Source of the DNA: Bryopsis sp. KO-2023
Lineage: Eukaryota; Chlorophyta; Ulvophyceae; Bryopsidales; Bryopsidaceae
Direction of reading: 5' to 3'
Length of the DNA stretch: 64,000 bases
Assembly (NCBI GenBank): GCA_030272585.1
Contig: BSYQ01000004.1
Coordinates: forward strand, 5,332,001-5,396,000
Shown here: one piece after another, positions 10,684 to 23,665 of the stretch
Position numbering within the stretch: position 1 is the stretch's first letter
Layout: each line of letters starts with the position of its first letter
The notes under the pieces: model-generated
The model's input: the letters and a program-made list of their open reading frames with translations, nothing else
What the model was told of the DNA's origin: nothing
Databases searched by the model: none
Position numbers and translations under genes: made by a program

Positions 10684-12490
10684 ATGTGCTGTACGAATGA
10701 CTTCGATCAAAAGGCCTTGCTGAGGGGCTCCGCATGCACTCCTGCGATGGAGTTGCACCCCTCTAGGTCAATCAGGGGCGAGGACCCCATCTGCGCTTCC
10801 GAGGAGTTCATGATGTATTGTTTCAAGGTAGCGCTCGACACGGCCGTTTTCGGCTCTGATCGTTGTCGGAATATTGATGCTTTAGTTTGCTTGGGTTGAA
10901 GTTCCACGGAGTGAACCGCTGGTAGTGGCCGAGGTAGGACTTGACTTGTTCTGCACAACTCATCAGGTTGCGCCATGTTGCAAACAATATTGTCACGACT
11001 GGTGGGCGTGCCCGTTTGCACACGAAGGAGAGAAAGCCAGGCGGAGGGATCCCCGCACGTTCAAATACGCCTCGGTAGCGTGTCCCAGCGTCAAGCAGGT
11101 AAAAAACCAACGCGGCTTGCTGCGAAACGTTGCTAAACACCGCGTCACGTGTTCACTCTTCCAACTCGACTTGGAACAGTTCCTGATCTGTTGCGGAAAC
11201 GAACGCGCTCTATCGGAAAACGCTCGCTGCAGCCTTCCAGGCGGTTCATCTGGAAAGTCGGTCGTTTGTGGTGGGTTTGTAGGCAACGTCGAAACTGTGG
11301 TCCGGCCATGTGTGTGGTAACGGTTCACTTTGAAGTTCGGACGCGACGACAGCGGTTGGTTGCGAGCGACTCTTTCGCTTCATAGAGGATTTATGTAACC
11401 CTGATTTCTGGCGCGGTCCCTGGGCACCATGGAATTAATGGTGGCGACGCTCGACAGACGCTCAGTAAGGATGTTCGAATCTTGCAGGGAAAGCATTGCA
11501 ATCGAGGAGAGCTCTGCCCAGGGACGCACAATGTGTTCGAGTACTGGCTGCACCCTTCCAGGTGGGGAGTCCCTCTGTCTGGGTGCATTCATTGTCCAAG
11601 TTTCCCCTTGTTGATGCACGAATCTGCATAGAGTCAGCACATCATTCACTTGCCCCACAAGCTCCTCCTCAACAAAACATGGCCACCGACTGACTCGGTG
11701 AAAGAATTTGCCAACAGATTCCGCACGCAGTTCTGTGGCAGGGGAATTCATTGTTCCCAGCCCTTTTGCTTCTTCGCACACTCCATGGCTGAGCTGAGAC
11801 ACCCGTCGGGTGAAACTGGGGACTCCCCAACCCATGCAGGCAGCAAAGCTCCAACTGCAAGCGGACATCAACTTGGTGAACTGGACACCTTGAAATCAAG
11901 GTCAGAAGAAGTCTGGAATGCACACCATGGTGCCCTCTCCTGAGCTGATCACATTTCAATCGACACACAAGCCGCCCAACAAGATTTTTCATTGGGGGGG
12001 GGGGCGTCTATGGGGGTTTCCTGCCCATTTAGAATCTTTTTGTACTGGTTTTCGCTTGCTGTGATTGGAAACAAGTGGAGATTATGGCATCTCGTTTTAC
12101 CGTTGTGCGTGTTTGCTTCTCAGATCGCCACTCCTGAAAATGGGCATGGGAAAAGATGTTTCACCGATTGAGATTCTTTCCATTCCTTCCGTGATGCCCC
12201 ACAACGCAAAGCATCACAGAGTGCGCTCTGCAGCAGAAATCCAGCCGTTCACACAGCTCCTTCGAACGCCGCCTCGACCGAACACGAAGTCCCTCTCGGT
12301 GGATTGGACCTCCAAGCCTTTCCTCCAAGACCTGGACAGACAGATGGATTTGAACAGCCGGATTTTGACGCACAGTCTGACCGACGGCGGATGCTTTGGG
12401 AACGAAGGCGGTGGGGATGCTTATCAATCGATGGCTGCCACCGCAGAGAGGCTCCTCAGGATGCTGGACGAAAGCGGAGCGTCGACCTGA
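10684..12490 (+). CDS. Triple CCCH zinc-finger protein, plant TZF-like
   Basis: Likely RNA-binding regulator of mRNA turnover, as in the plant arginine-rich tandem CCCH family. Exons 10684-10827, 10967-11098, 11488-11561, 11718-11900 and 12124-12490 join in phase to 299 residues. The first finger holds CHDWWACPFAH followed by the diagnostic EGEKARRRDPR. The second is CPSVKQGKHCNRGELCPGTH, followed by NVFEYWLHPSRFRTQFC. The third is CGRGIHCSQPFCFFAH, then SMAELR. Order and spacing match the plant RR-TZF block. The N-terminus lacks ankyrin repeats. The C-terminal ~120 residues are of unknown fold and end in a possible helix (ATAERLLRML). Start codon is uncertain: ATG at 10684 or 10748, or an upstream exon. 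Confidence 0.83.
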
Positions 12491-14619
12491 GGAAAAAAAA
12501 AGAAAAATTACGAATTTTCTGGTGAATTCCTGAAGGGATGAACAAGATTTTCTCCCTCAGGGGATGAAAAAAACACAAAAAAAAACAAGTAGCCCTAAGA
12601 AGAAAAGAAAAATGAGAGAGAGAGAGAGAGAAAAAAAAAAGTGGGCTGGGGATTGTTGGGTTTTATATTAGTGTTTAAGGATCGCAGTTGTTTCGCCTAG
12701 AGGATGAACAAGATGATATTATTACCAAAAGGGTTCGAACAGGCACACATGCATGAGGTGCCCTCATTCCTTTTTTTTTTTTTTTTTTTTTTTGAAGTTC
12801 TGATAAATTGAATCGAGTACTACTAGTGATATAATCCATTCAGCCATTTTCCTATCGTACAGGGAGATGGAAAAAAGTTTATAACGGAAAAAAAAAATAG
12901 TGTGGCTTTTGGGGGCAAGTTGCATTTTGAGAGTAAAATGTTTTTTTTTTTGTTTTTTTTTTCTTCCTGAATTTTCTTTTTTTTTTCTTTCCCTTTTTTT
13001 TTTCTTTTTTTTTGTTTTACACTTTTTTTTTTTAATTTCCTTTTTTTCTTTTGAGATGCTGGCTTTTTTTTATTTCTTTTCTTTTATTTCGTTTTTTTTT
13101 TTTTATATATAATATGAAAGTTAGTAGCAACCCTCCTTTTTCAGCAAGAACTTTGGGATGCTTTGAAAGGATCACAGTGTTGGGGTCAAGTGTTTGAGGA
13201 ACCGATTCATTTACCGGGGGAAAGGGGTTGACTTTGACAGAAAAAAAACCAAAAAAAAAACAATTATTTGTACAGAGGCAGAGAAGAAATCAGCAAAGAA
13301 AAGAAAAGCCTTTATATAGCAGTTGGTTGGGTTAGAATGTTGTATAGAGACTTTCAAAAATGATAAAAGGGGAAAAAAGAGAGAAAACAAAAGACCGAGA
13401 AAAGGAAAAAAAAAAGAACAATGGAGGAGGCGGTCAACGATGGAGGTTGAAGCCGGTGTCGGAGGGATTTTATTTGTTCAAGTAGAAATCGTGTCAACAT
13501 TTTTAGGTATGGATTTCTTTGTTTTTTTTATTTTCTTTTTTATTTTCATTTTCTTTCTTTGTTTTTTTTGTTTACGTTTTTTTTTTTATTTTTAATTACA
13601 CAAGTTTGGAGGCAGGATTGTTGGTGGTGACGCTTTTTTTGGTGTTTGGGGTTGGTGTTTTTGCGGAGTTGAATCGTTCTTGAAAAGGGGAGAAAAAAAA
13701 AACTGAGGTGATTAGTTTTTTTTTCTTTTCTTTTTTCTTTCTCTGTGGGTGTGTGTGTCGGTGTGGGTTTTTTGGCGTCGTCAGAAAACAGGAGGGATCA
13801 AGAACGTAAGTGTAAAATCAGTGCAACGCAAAATCCTGCCTGTGTCCGTATGTCCGTCTCGACCAAGTCGACGTCACATCACGCTCCAAGAAAAGACCTT
13901 TTGCTGCCGTGGAATTGAGGATTGAGACCGATTTGATTTTTTTGATCGCAAAATTCAGAATTCACACGATTTCACTGACAACACCACCACAAAAAAAAGG
14001 GGAAAAAAAAATGCACGAGGCATCGCAGATTTGATTGTCTACAGATTTACAGGCCGTGTTCCCATATACACCACATGTCCTCGCATGGTTGTTCCGGTCA
14101 ATATTCCGTCAGCGGTTCGTACGATCTGCCCTGCCAACTTACACCTCTCTTACAAACCCAGCTGCGGAAAACCATCGTTCTCGATTTATCAACCCCCCAA
14201 AACCCGACACCATCGGCAAAAAAAGTAGTCCCAATCTGCCCAGCTCCCTGTCCCCCTCCCCCTTCCTCCCCCCCCCTCCCAACACATCCAAACAACGGAA
14301 AATTTTGTGCTATTTCTTAGTTTCTGGCAATCGACGCTGCGAGACCAGAGGGGACGTGGGAGGACCGACTCCGCCCCGGAAGTCGCTCCACCCAACCCTA
14401 AATATATCTAATCCTTTTGCATATGCTCCCAACCCCTCCCCATCCACCTAACAGTGCCGCACCCAAACAGGACACTGCTTTCTTTTCTTCAAGCCCACTT
14501 TTTTTTTTTTTTGGTTGGTCCCCCCCCCAAAAAAACAAATGCCCCAAAAGCTAAGAAGGGAAAAAAAAGAAAATAACAGAAGAAAAAAGAGTCATTTCTT
14601 TTCCACCCCCGGAACTTAT
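12491..14619. other. Convergent spacer, homopolymer-rich, no gene seen
   Basis: The stretch between the CCCH gene and histone H1 stop codons is dominated by poly-T tracts (12770-13110, 13510-13600), GA repeats (about 12613) and poly-A. Open frames here encode Phe-rich low-complexity strings and are not credible. Confidence 0.6.
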
Positions 14620-15141
14620 TCATTTCTTGGCTTTCTTCGTTGTCTTTTTCTTGCTAACGGGCTTCTTGACTCCACCTGAAGCTGCTTTCGCGGTTCTCGG
14701 AGATGTTTTAGCTTTCGTCGTCGACCTGGTGGTTTTGGTCTTCGGAGCAGCAGGGGCCTTTTTCGTCGCAGGTGCGGCCTTTTTGGTCGCGGCCTTAGGT
14801 TTCTTAACCTCCTTCTTAGCTTTAGCAGCCGGCTTGGCGGTCTTCTTTTTCACGGTCTTTTCAACGACAGCCTTTTTCGGCTTGCTGGGCGCCTTTTTCA
14901 AAGCCTCCCCCAGTTTCCACGACCCCTTAACCTTGGTGAGTTTGCCCTCCCCCGTCATCTTCTTAACGTACATGCTCAGCTTCTTTTCCCACCCGGTGGG
15001 CAGCTTATATTTTTGCCCGACAAACTTCTTCATTGCAGCCAAGCTGGAGCCACTCCGTTCCTTGAGGGTGACGATAGCCTCTTTGATCATCTCGGCGTAA
15101 GGCGGGTGCGTCGCAGAAGCTGCGGCTGTCTTTTTCGCCAT
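14620..15141 (-). CDS. Linker histone H1
   Basis: Single-exon gene of 173 residues. After MAKKTAAASA comes the winged-helix H1/H5 domain (about residues 11-78), with HPPYAEMIKEAIVTLKER, GSSLAAMKKFV and GKLTKVKGSWKLG. The rest is a Lys/Ala/Pro-rich tail with repeated KKAAPA and AKTS-like units and possible S/TP sites. It binds linker DNA at the nucleosome exit. Domain wording is plant-like. The neighbour RPL26 is divergent 1.8 kb away. A TATA-like TATAAAT lies about 140 bp upstream of the ATG. Confidence 0.95.
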   Translation of the reverse strand: MAKKTAAASATHPPYAEMIKEAIVTLKERSGSSLAAMKKFVGQKYKLPTGWEKKLSMYVKKMTGEGKLTKVKGSWKLGEALKKAPSKPKKAVVEKTVKKKTAKPAAKAKKEVKKPKAATKKAAPATKKAPAAPKTKTTRSTTKAKTSPRTAKAASGGVKKPVSKKKTTKKAKK

Positions 15142-15275
15142 TGTCGCTGAAGTCTCGCAAAAAGTTAACTCGATCGAAGTCGTAGCTCTCTCTCTCTCTC
15201 TACGTGCGCGCCTGGCAGTCCAAACTGTTTCGGCAGGAAGCGGCAATCGCAAATGACAGAAAGCTGGCGTTACCA

Positions 15276-15285
15276 AATTTATACC
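15276..15285 (-). promoter_or_regulatory. TATA-box-like element upstream of histone H1
   Basis: GGTATAAATTTGG on the minus strand, about 135-145 bp upstream of the H1 ATG. A good TATA consensus in a suitable place, though the transcription start is not known. A short CT run lies between it and the ATG. Confidence 0.4.
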
Positions 15286-15289
15286 TCCT

Positions 15290-16966
15290 GATCAGGACAC
15301 CGGACCGACACTGTGGCGCGCAATCCAAAAGAATTTTTGGCCAATGGGGTGCCTAGAAATGGCGGGAAGAGGCTGACGTGGCAAATCCATCCACCGCCGC
15401 CCACCCCAGTTTCTGGTGGTTTTGAGAAAGGGGGGGTTGGTGCTTCTCCCACGCCCACCTCGACGGTGTCCAGACCACTGGTCGTCTTGCGGAAATACAC
15501 GAGGGCGAAAACATAATAGTTGGTTGGAGGTTGCGCGTTATAACGAGGAGAGGAATTCTTTTTGAAAGATCGGCCTGACGTCTGAGTCTGGCTCAGCCTG
15601 GCGCAGCCTTAGGAGCTGAGTGTCAAGCGGATACCAAAATAAGAGAAGCCTTGGTTGATAATTTGACGTCTTGGCCCACTTTAAAAGCATATCGACGATC
15701 AAAGCGTCTCGTGAGAAGATTCGTCTGCGCGAACCGAGAAAAAATGTGTCGACAAACTCGCCGCCAGTGGCTTTGCTGCTCGTATTTGACTCGCAAGCAT
15801 AAGACGCTGCTGTTGGCAAAGAGAAAGAACACTCCCCGCCTGACGGCACCCCTAATTCAGCTCAACAAACCCGGGAGGCCATACGAAACGAAAACCGCGC
15901 GTCGAAACAGGCGCTCCAGCGCGCAACGAACGCTATCTGGAACGCTGCAGGTGGTCCGGTCAGAGCATTCCAGTTTGACTCAAATCGAGGGGCTGGGAAG
16001 GGTGAATGCCCAGCCACCAGCAGCACCCCAACGCATGGAGGGGACAATGCGCTCCACCCGATGGATGCCCCAGTCACAATGGATTCGGCGAACCACAATA
16101 ATTGAGATGGGTGCAGCAGCGGAGCAGCTTGACCACTCCACAGTCACAATGCAGCCTAGGAACAGTAAAACGGAAAGACAGGCCTGTGGCCACACGAGAA
16201 AACCAGACGAAAGAATTGGCCGCCCACAAGGTTAAAGACGGTGTCGACCTCTTTTCCACAAGAGGACAAAGTTTGACCTGATGAAAACGAAGTTATCGCT
16301 GGTTTGACAAAATCTTCGAATCAGAGTCTGGGGGGAAATTTGGTCACGAGGTTGCGTTTGTGGACTGGGCGTTCGCTCGCGGGTTGAGGCGTGGTTGAAA
16401 GCTCTCGTGGCGTTCGGTTTCGCCAGAGGCTGAGCAAAATCGAAATACGCCCATATCCCCGATACTGAGGCAAATTGGGCCCATTCGCAAGGACCATGAA
16501 GACAAATTGTAGTTCTCAACACGCAACGCTGCCGAAAATGCGATTTGTCTTGCGAGAAGGTCTAAATATCACCCCCCCCTCCCAAACTCCTCCCATCCAT
16601 GGAGCAAAGCCACCAGACGAGTCCATATTCTCAAACATAAATCAACAAACACAGTTCTGTCGTTCTTTTCAACTCCTGGAGTACTATCCTCGCAGCCTTG
16701 TCTCGTGAAAACTCGTCCCAGAGCAGCAGTTGTCCCCCAAAGCCGCCTTCTACTCCTCGCGCAACAACGATTTCGTTTTTTTCTCGCTCAATTTGATAAA
16801 TGAGATCAGTCGGAGCTCTGCGAACATGATTTGCGTAATGAACTCCTAATGTCAATTTGCCGAAGGCACCGTTTTTTGTTGAGAGAGCAGCACTTCCGCA
16901 ATCGCTGCGACGTGAGGAAGGGAGGGACAGGCTCCGGGAGGCCGTTCGAGGTTGAAGACCGTCAAG
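15290..16966. other. Divergent spacer between H1 and RPL26
   Basis: Roughly balanced base composition. Several open frames of 70-195 codons exist on both strands (for example 15651-16235 plus), but none has a recognisable domain, a good start or splice logic. It presumably holds two promoters. Confidence 0.5.
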
Positions 16967-19495
16967 ATGTTCATCGCGAAATGGAACAGAAACAAGAGCT
17001 CCAAGAGGAGGAAGCAGAGGAAGGTGAGTGGCATGCCACCTGCAGGGGTGGCTGGGAATCAGGTCGTCGACGGCTTGGTGTGGGATTTTTTGGCTCCTTC
17101 CATCCATGGCGGCTTGGGAGGGACTGCCTGCGAGAACGGATGTCTTCTGTCGATGGCGTCGTTTTGCTTTTTGCGGCGACTCCTGATGCCGTTCTCGGGA
17201 GTCAGGAACTTCCAGAATTGATGTCCAGAGAGTGATAAATCAGTGGATTAACTCTTGGAAGCTTGCTGGGCGATAGCGACCTTCATTTAGTTTCTGGGGA
17301 CGGGCGCCTTCTGTTCGAGCGATAGCGTGATTATTTTGGACGCCAAGTGATTTTCTTTTTGGAATTTTGAAAAAATTTTGGTTTTAACTCGCAGGAGCGC
17401 TTCCAAGCTCCCTCGCACATCCGGCGTGTGTTGATGAGTGCACCCCTCTCACCTGAGTTGAGAAACAAGCACGGGGTGAGTGTCTTTACCTAACCACCTT
17501 ATTTAATTTTGCCCTCTTTCACTTTTTTGTTATATTTATCTCTCTCTCTTTCTCAGCTATTCCTTCCCATCTTGGATTTTGTTTTGAGTTTGTGCTGAGA
17601 ATTTTTTAAGTGTTTGCAAAGTGGTTTGAAAAAGTAAATTGGTTTTTTGGGAGTAGAAATTTGGATGCTGGAAGAGGGGCTGCCCCTCAACACAGACGGA
17701 AGAGAATAAGAATCGGTGTTTGAAAAGTTTTTTAATTCGATATATCACCAATGTTGTTTATCGAGGGAGTTTTGTTCAATCAGGTTCGAGCGGTGCCAAT
17801 CAGGAAAGACGATGAGGTTCATATTTCCAGGGGAACTTTCAAGGTTTGTACTGTTTGAGAAAAAAAAATTTAGAAACGGATAGCAAAAAAGAAAACAAAA
17901 AGGGGGTAGATCACATGGGGAGAAGCCAGGATGCCGGGCGACCTCCCTGTCAAAAAAATACATTTGTTGCTGCACAGGAGAGTGTGGCAAAAAAAATGCC
18001 AGGCAAACATCATGGGTTTATTTTTTTGTTCGTTGAGATTTTGGTTTCATTCATATTTCCAACAAAACCTGGATGTCAGACATTGTGTGCTTGGAGAGGA
18101 GTGGAGAGGGCTCAGTGGGGTGCTATTTGTTGTTGTTTTTTAACGGCCGTCACAAATGCTTTGCATACCGGTTGTTCAAAGGGTTACGGTCCAGCATTTT
18201 CTTCTTTTTCGAAAGCATTTTTTGTGTGGTGGATTGGGTAGTGACAATCAATGTTATGTGCTGTGGGTCATATCTTTTTGAACCTCTCTTCCGAAGGTGC
18301 CAGTCCCTCCTGATCGTGATTCTGTGGTGTGGCGTGTTCCGTTTTTTTCGTTTCAGGGTCGTGAGGGGAAGGTGGTCCAGGTTTACAGGAAGAAGTGGGT
18401 GATTCATGTCGAGCGCATCACTCGGGAGAAGGTTAACGGTAAGTTCTGGACATATAAAGAGAAAAGTATAAATATATGTGAAGAAATAGGTAAATAGGTT
18501 TACTCCCCACGATACGCCCCCCCTTCCCCCCACAGCCCTGAAATTTTTTTGAGACTTTTGGAGGTGTTTTCAAAATTTTGGCACAGCTTGTTATGAGGGG
18601 ATGGTGGAAGTGAAGGCAGTGATTAGCAAAACAGTGTTTTTTTTCTTGGGGGGAAATTTTGAGCGGAAAGTTTTTGTTGGGTGTTTCGGAATGCAATGCT
18701 TGATCTGTGTTATATCCACACATATACTAGGTTGTGAATTCTCACAACGGGGGGGGGGGGGGTTGCGGGGCAATTACATATTAAAAAATAAACTGATGGA
18801 CTAGGTTATAATGGCAAAGAGTGTTGCATTTTCTTTGGAAACAACAGAAGTATTTGAGCGTGTTGGGTTATCGCTTTAAGATGACACGATATTGTCTTTT
18901 CGTGTTTTTTTTTCGTTTTTTTACAAATGTTTCTCATGCATCCGTGGTGCTCCCCCTGATAACAGTTTGATCTGACAACCCCAAAGGCTCTTCTCCAACC
19001 ATTTTCTTTTTCTGTTTTTTTTGGGGTGATGGAGGGTTATCCAATCAGACAGTTTGCCAGTATTTTTATTCATCCCTCATGTAGTTTTGACAATCCCTTC
19101 CCTTTCATGCCGCTTTTCGAGTTCATTTCTCGCATCTGTGTTGGTATAATTTCCCCCACAGTGTTCAAGAATTTTTTTGGTGTTTTGTGCATGGGATGAA
19201 AGGCAGCTAACTCCTGAGTGAAAATTCTCAAGGAATTCCATAGACTTGATAACGGCGTTTTTCATGTGAAAAACGCTTTCTCCAAGCTCCAATCATTAGG
19301 CCTTATCTTTCATTTTTTTTGGTTTGCTGTAAAGGTGCTACCGTGAATGTGGGTGTGCGGCCAGACAAGGTGGTCATCACCAAGTTGAAAATCGACAAGG
19401 ATAGGCGAGCCCTTCTGGAAAGGCGTGGTGCCAAGGATAAGGGCAAGAACAAATTCAACGAGTCCGATGTTCGAGCCATGCAAGACGTCGATTAA
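16967..19495 (+). CDS. RPL26: 60S ribosomal protein L26 (uL24)
   Basis: Five exons: 16967-17023, 17395-17475, 17784-17843, 18357-18438 and 19335-19495, giving 146 residues (family about 145). Motifs in order: [43 protein letters not shown], the KOW element [28 protein letters not shown] and [12 protein letters not shown]. The C-terminus [14 protein letters not shown] is close to the plant form. It binds 25S/5.8S rRNA near the exit tunnel. The N-terminal [12 protein letters not shown] differs from the usual MK(F/Y)NPRVSSS, but the basic stretch aligns. The longest introns (18439-19334 and 17844-18356) are T-rich. Confidence 0.96.
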
Positions 19496-20357
19496 ATTCG
19501 CACCTGGAAAAAAGAGAGAAAAATGGAAAAAAAAAGAATGAAGTGCAGCGGAGAAGAAGGGCAATCAACCCCTCTCTGATGCTTTCTCGTTCTTGTTTTT
19601 CTTTTCTGTTTTTTTTCTGATACCTTTTTTTTCGTCCTTGGGAAGAGTTTGGATATCGGTGGTTTTATGTATAGAGTGATCGGCTCGCCTCGCATGGGCA
19701 TGTGATGGATTTTGGACACTGGATATTGGTGGCAGCGGGATTGTTGCTGACTCTGTAATTCATGGTTATGCAACTACCCTCTTTTCTTTCTTTTTCACAG
19801 TCCTCGACTGGTCGTTCGCTCGATTCAGGGCTCCTTTCTTTTTATATATGTTTTATTTTCTGTTGACTTGGAAGTACAGGTGAGGAAATGTCTGGAGGGG
19901 GTTACAGATCGTTGCTATTTCTGGCTCCAGGTCACCCCAGAAAATGCAAGCCTCCCAGAAAATGAAATCCTCCACACTCATGTGTGGGGGGGGGGTCACT
20001 CAATTTGTATTGCCCCTGAGAATTCAATGTCACCTTAGAGTGTGGTTTTTTGCCAAAAGATGTGGTGAAAAATATCGAATGGTTGAGAAGTGATCGGGGA
20101 TGACCCCTTATGAAAACTTTAAAAAAATAATAATATTCAAGGGGTATGTGGGGTACACCACATGTGGTGTACATTTCTTCCATGGATATGGCTAAGAATA
20201 CCCTTCCCCAAGTCTACCAACCGATCAAAACTACTTCCCCACCAACCTCTTTCCCCCCAGCCCCTCCCCCCTTCATAAATTTTGAGATATTCTTGAGTTT
20301 TGGGTGGGTCTCGTTCTGTTCGAGCCGTTGCTCGAACAAAAAACGATGCTTCCCTTA
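19496..20357. other. Convergent spacer between RPL26 and the PKA-like kinase
   Basis: Presumed 3' untranslated regions. Low-complexity and a short C/A-rich stretch; no gene seen. Confidence 0.5.
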
Positions 20358-22586
20358 TCAAAATTCCTGGAACAACATTTGTTCCGTGGAGGATAGCTTT
20401 TGGTCGTGCACCATGGGGGGCAGGGATGAGTAATCCTCAAAATTCGACGTGTCCTGGGTGGACAACACTAAGGGAACGATGGGAGGTCGGGTTTTCTTTT
20501 CGGCCACCGCCTTGAAGTCGATATCCTTGAACCAGGGGTGGTTTTTAATGTCCTTCACCCCTCCTGCCAGATTTCCAAGCCGACGGGTGAGGTCACCCTA
20601 TAACAACACTCCCACAATTTAGCAAATTTTCGCATTGGTCCAACTGTTGCACCCCGCTGATCAGCAAGGAATTCTGCCTGTGAAACTCTTTTCTGACGAC
20701 ACGCAATCCAAGATAGAACAGAACTGTTTTGTCCCAGAATTAACCCACAAAGCAAAACTACTCCTCCTCAGAACTCCTGCATTTTTACGATGTAATCTAT
20801 TATAGACAAACACTATAATAACACTGGTCAAGGGCCTCACCTGCAGGAGTTTTTTGATCAGATCGCGGGCTGTGGCTGAGAAATGAGTGGGGAACTCTAG
20901 TCTTCCCGCCAGAATTCTCTTGTAAGTTGTCATGGGATCGTCATCATAGAAAGGGGGGTAACCAGCCAACATTTCGTACAGAAGCACTCCAAACGCCCAC
21001 CAATCAACCGCCAAACCATGTCCCTATCACACAAAACGCACAAGTCAATCAGATTTCAATCAGATTATAGATTGATTGATTAACAATTCGATCAGATTTC
21101 AAAGTTTGAGGGTCAAACCCAAACAACACATTCCTTTTCAACACATGTTCTCAGAGTGCAGACGAAGATACACACCCTGTTAAGAATGATTTCTGGCGCC
21201 AGATAGTCAGGGGTGCCACACAGCGTAAAAGTCCTCCGCTTGATGATCTTGGCAAACCCGAAATCCGTGACTTTCACGTGTCCCTCCACGTCCAGAAGCA
21301 TGTTTTCTGGCTGTTTTTACATCCAATAGACTCAGTTGGCGACGGCTCGAATATTTGGTGGATTGATCTCAAAAAACAATTGCTTAAAGTGACCTGGGGG
21401 GAGAGGGGGGGGGGGGGCAGGTCTGTGCAGGAGATTATTTCCCCCCCCCCCCTGCCCAACAATAGAACCGCCCTTTTGACCTCAAGGATATATTCTTCTG
21501 GCAGTTAACACACCTTGAGATCGCGGTAAACGATATTGAGACTGTGCAAGTGCTCGAAAGCTGTGAGAACCTCGGCACCATAGAATTTAGCGGTTGCTTC
21601 ACTGAACCTGCAAAACAACCAACTTCGAGATTGGATTTTCGCGAGGACAAAGCAAGAGTGTTCCTGATATATGTTATATCTACGCGCGACAATCAATCCA
21701 AGCAATCGTCCAAGCTGGTGCGTTTCTTGTCTCTGCAGTGCCAACAGTTCATTGTGCTAATGTTCGACTCTTGTCGATCACCTGCCCGCTGTCCTCAGAT
21801 GTGTGAAAAATTCTCCTCCAGGAACGAATTCCAAAACAAGGTACACGCAGTTGGGATCTTGAAAGGAGCCGAGCAATTTCACCAGAAACTCATTGTTCAG
21901 AGTTGCAGATATGTTCCGCTCTTCTTTCAAGTGTTGTAGCTGGCGTAAACATACAGGAAATCCTCAACATTCTGTTCAAGCATTTTTCCATAAGGAATCC
22001 TAAGGTTCAACACTATTTTTTTTGTTGCTCTTCGTCCAGGTCCAGCAAAGATATATTGGGTGTGCTTTAGACTTAGCAAATCCTCACCTGTCCATTCTTA
22101 AATATCTGTGCCTTAGAGAGAGCTTTCACGGCGCACGTCAGGCCAGATGGCTTGTGTTTTGCGATAAAAACTCTACCAAAACTGCCAGTTCCCAACACTT
22201 TTCCCACATCGAAGTCTTTGAGCTTGCATGTTCCCAAAGGCAGCTGCAGAGTCGTGCCAAAAGTGAGCTAACGTCCAAGCTATTCTGTAACTCTACTAAT
22301 CACCGAACTGTTTTGATGCATGGTTGTTTGGAAAACACACTGCAAGCAATCGTGCGTCTTAGCAGTGTATTGATATCTCACCTTGCTGGAAGCTACCACT
22401 GTAACTTCTTCCTTGTCGGAACTGACCTGTGGGGAAAGGAACCTCTACGTAAAGCTCTGAGCCATTGCGCCGATCGAAAGTCAACAGGACATAAAATGCT
22501 GCCAGAAATCCCAAGGATTGAAATTTCAGGGGAACATTATCACTTTGTTTCGTTTCCTTCGAGCCCACCCTATCGGTTGGCGCCAT
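20358..22586 (-). CDS. PKA-type AGC protein kinase catalytic subunit
   Basis: Eight minus-strand exons: 22569-22586, 22382-22426, 22088-22243, 21782-21939, 21514-21607, 21176-21310, 20841-21023 and 20358-20597, joining in phase to 342 residues. Motifs: Gly-loop [10 protein letters not shown], catalytic Lys in CAVKAL, hinge [10 protein letters not shown], catalytic loop YRDLKPEN, Mg site DFGFAK, and activation loop [15 protein letters not shown] with the phosphorylatable Thr. Also present are [20 protein letters not shown] and DLTRRLGN. The protein ends in the hydrophobic motif FQEF, like the FxxF end of the cAMP-dependent kinase catalytic subunit. PKG-type regulatory domains are absent. The first exon encodes only MAPTDR and is the weakest part of the model. 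Confidence 0.93.
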
Positions 22587-23665
22587 TGTCGCCTCGGCCA
22601 GCGTTTGCGGAAAAAATCAAGCCGTCAGACGCGCGCTTGTTGTTATCATAGACGCGTGTGTACCCTCATCATACAATGATTGACTGGTCAATAGCGATGT
22701 AAAGAAAAGAAGAAACTGTAAAAAAACAACTCATGGTGTTTGATGTCGGTGCCGCTATTGTCTGTGGAAAAGATATTTGTGAGGGATGGCTTTCCGGAAG
22801 GGACCTAGCCGCTGGGCATTCGATCATTGGCTACAGACATGAACGAGCTTTTTTTGTGAAGTCAAACCCAAGCTCAAATAGTCTGAGTTGAGAGCTTCGA
22901 TACTCTGCATGGTCGCATTGAGAAATCGAACAAAAGAAAACTGAATAGAATAGAACAGAGTAGAATCCAAAGCATACAGTAGTGGGACTGCGCAGAAGTT
23001 CTCAAGAATAAACAGTTGAGTTTGGTTGTGTCCAAAAATCTCAATGGGGCACTTCGGCAGCATGGCCTCCACTGCCGTGGAAGTGTATGCTCTCAACGTT
23101 GGGAGAACTCGACACCGCCTTGTGCAAATATAATCCCGACTGTTGCAACTTCACACCAGCGAATGTTTCAAGAAAGGTCGTCGAAAAGTCGACGGCATTC
23201 ATTCTCCATCACCATGGACCGCTTTGGCCACTACTAAACCACACAATCAATCAGACATCTGAACTTCACCACCTCTACAAATTGAACTCCAAGCTTAGCC
23301 TCAACACCAGCTCTACCTTGGTGCCCCGCAACTGTATGGACAACAGTGTGTTTTCTCAATGAATAAAAGCAATCCTATAAATTATGTAGAATCCGTCTGC
23401 TTGAGGGCATCGTCTTGCTGCCAAAGGGGTAGCCCAAAGAGACGTTCTGTGCAACAACCCAGCCTCCCCTCCCCTCCTCTCAGTTACGGCCCCCGTAGAA
23501 ACTCTGGAACAAGCAACAAACGAGCATGTCAAAGCATGTCTATCTGTCCGTCTGTCAGGCCGCTTACCTGTCTGTCAGGAGGTTCAACATATCAAACGCT
23601 GGCGTCAAACGGGTTGATATCGTTTCTGGAGACTCTTTCGTTGCTGGCCGTAGCAATTGACCAGA
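22587..23665. other. Divergent spacer between the kinase and PLAC8 genes
   Basis: About 1.1 kb. Small open frames on both strands show no known domain. Expected to contain both promoters. Confidence 0.5.

Noticed and set aside
12900-13595. Phe-rich open frames
   Set aside because: Pure poly-T low-complexity translation.
15651-16235. 194-codon plus-strand open frame
   Set aside because: No ATG near its start, very basic random-like composition, no domain, and it lies in the divergent H1/RPL26 promoter region.
16631-17107. 158-codon minus-strand open frame overlapping RPL26 exon 1
   Set aside because: Overlaps a certain exon on the other strand; its protein-like stretch (IYQIEREKNEIVV) has no recognised family.
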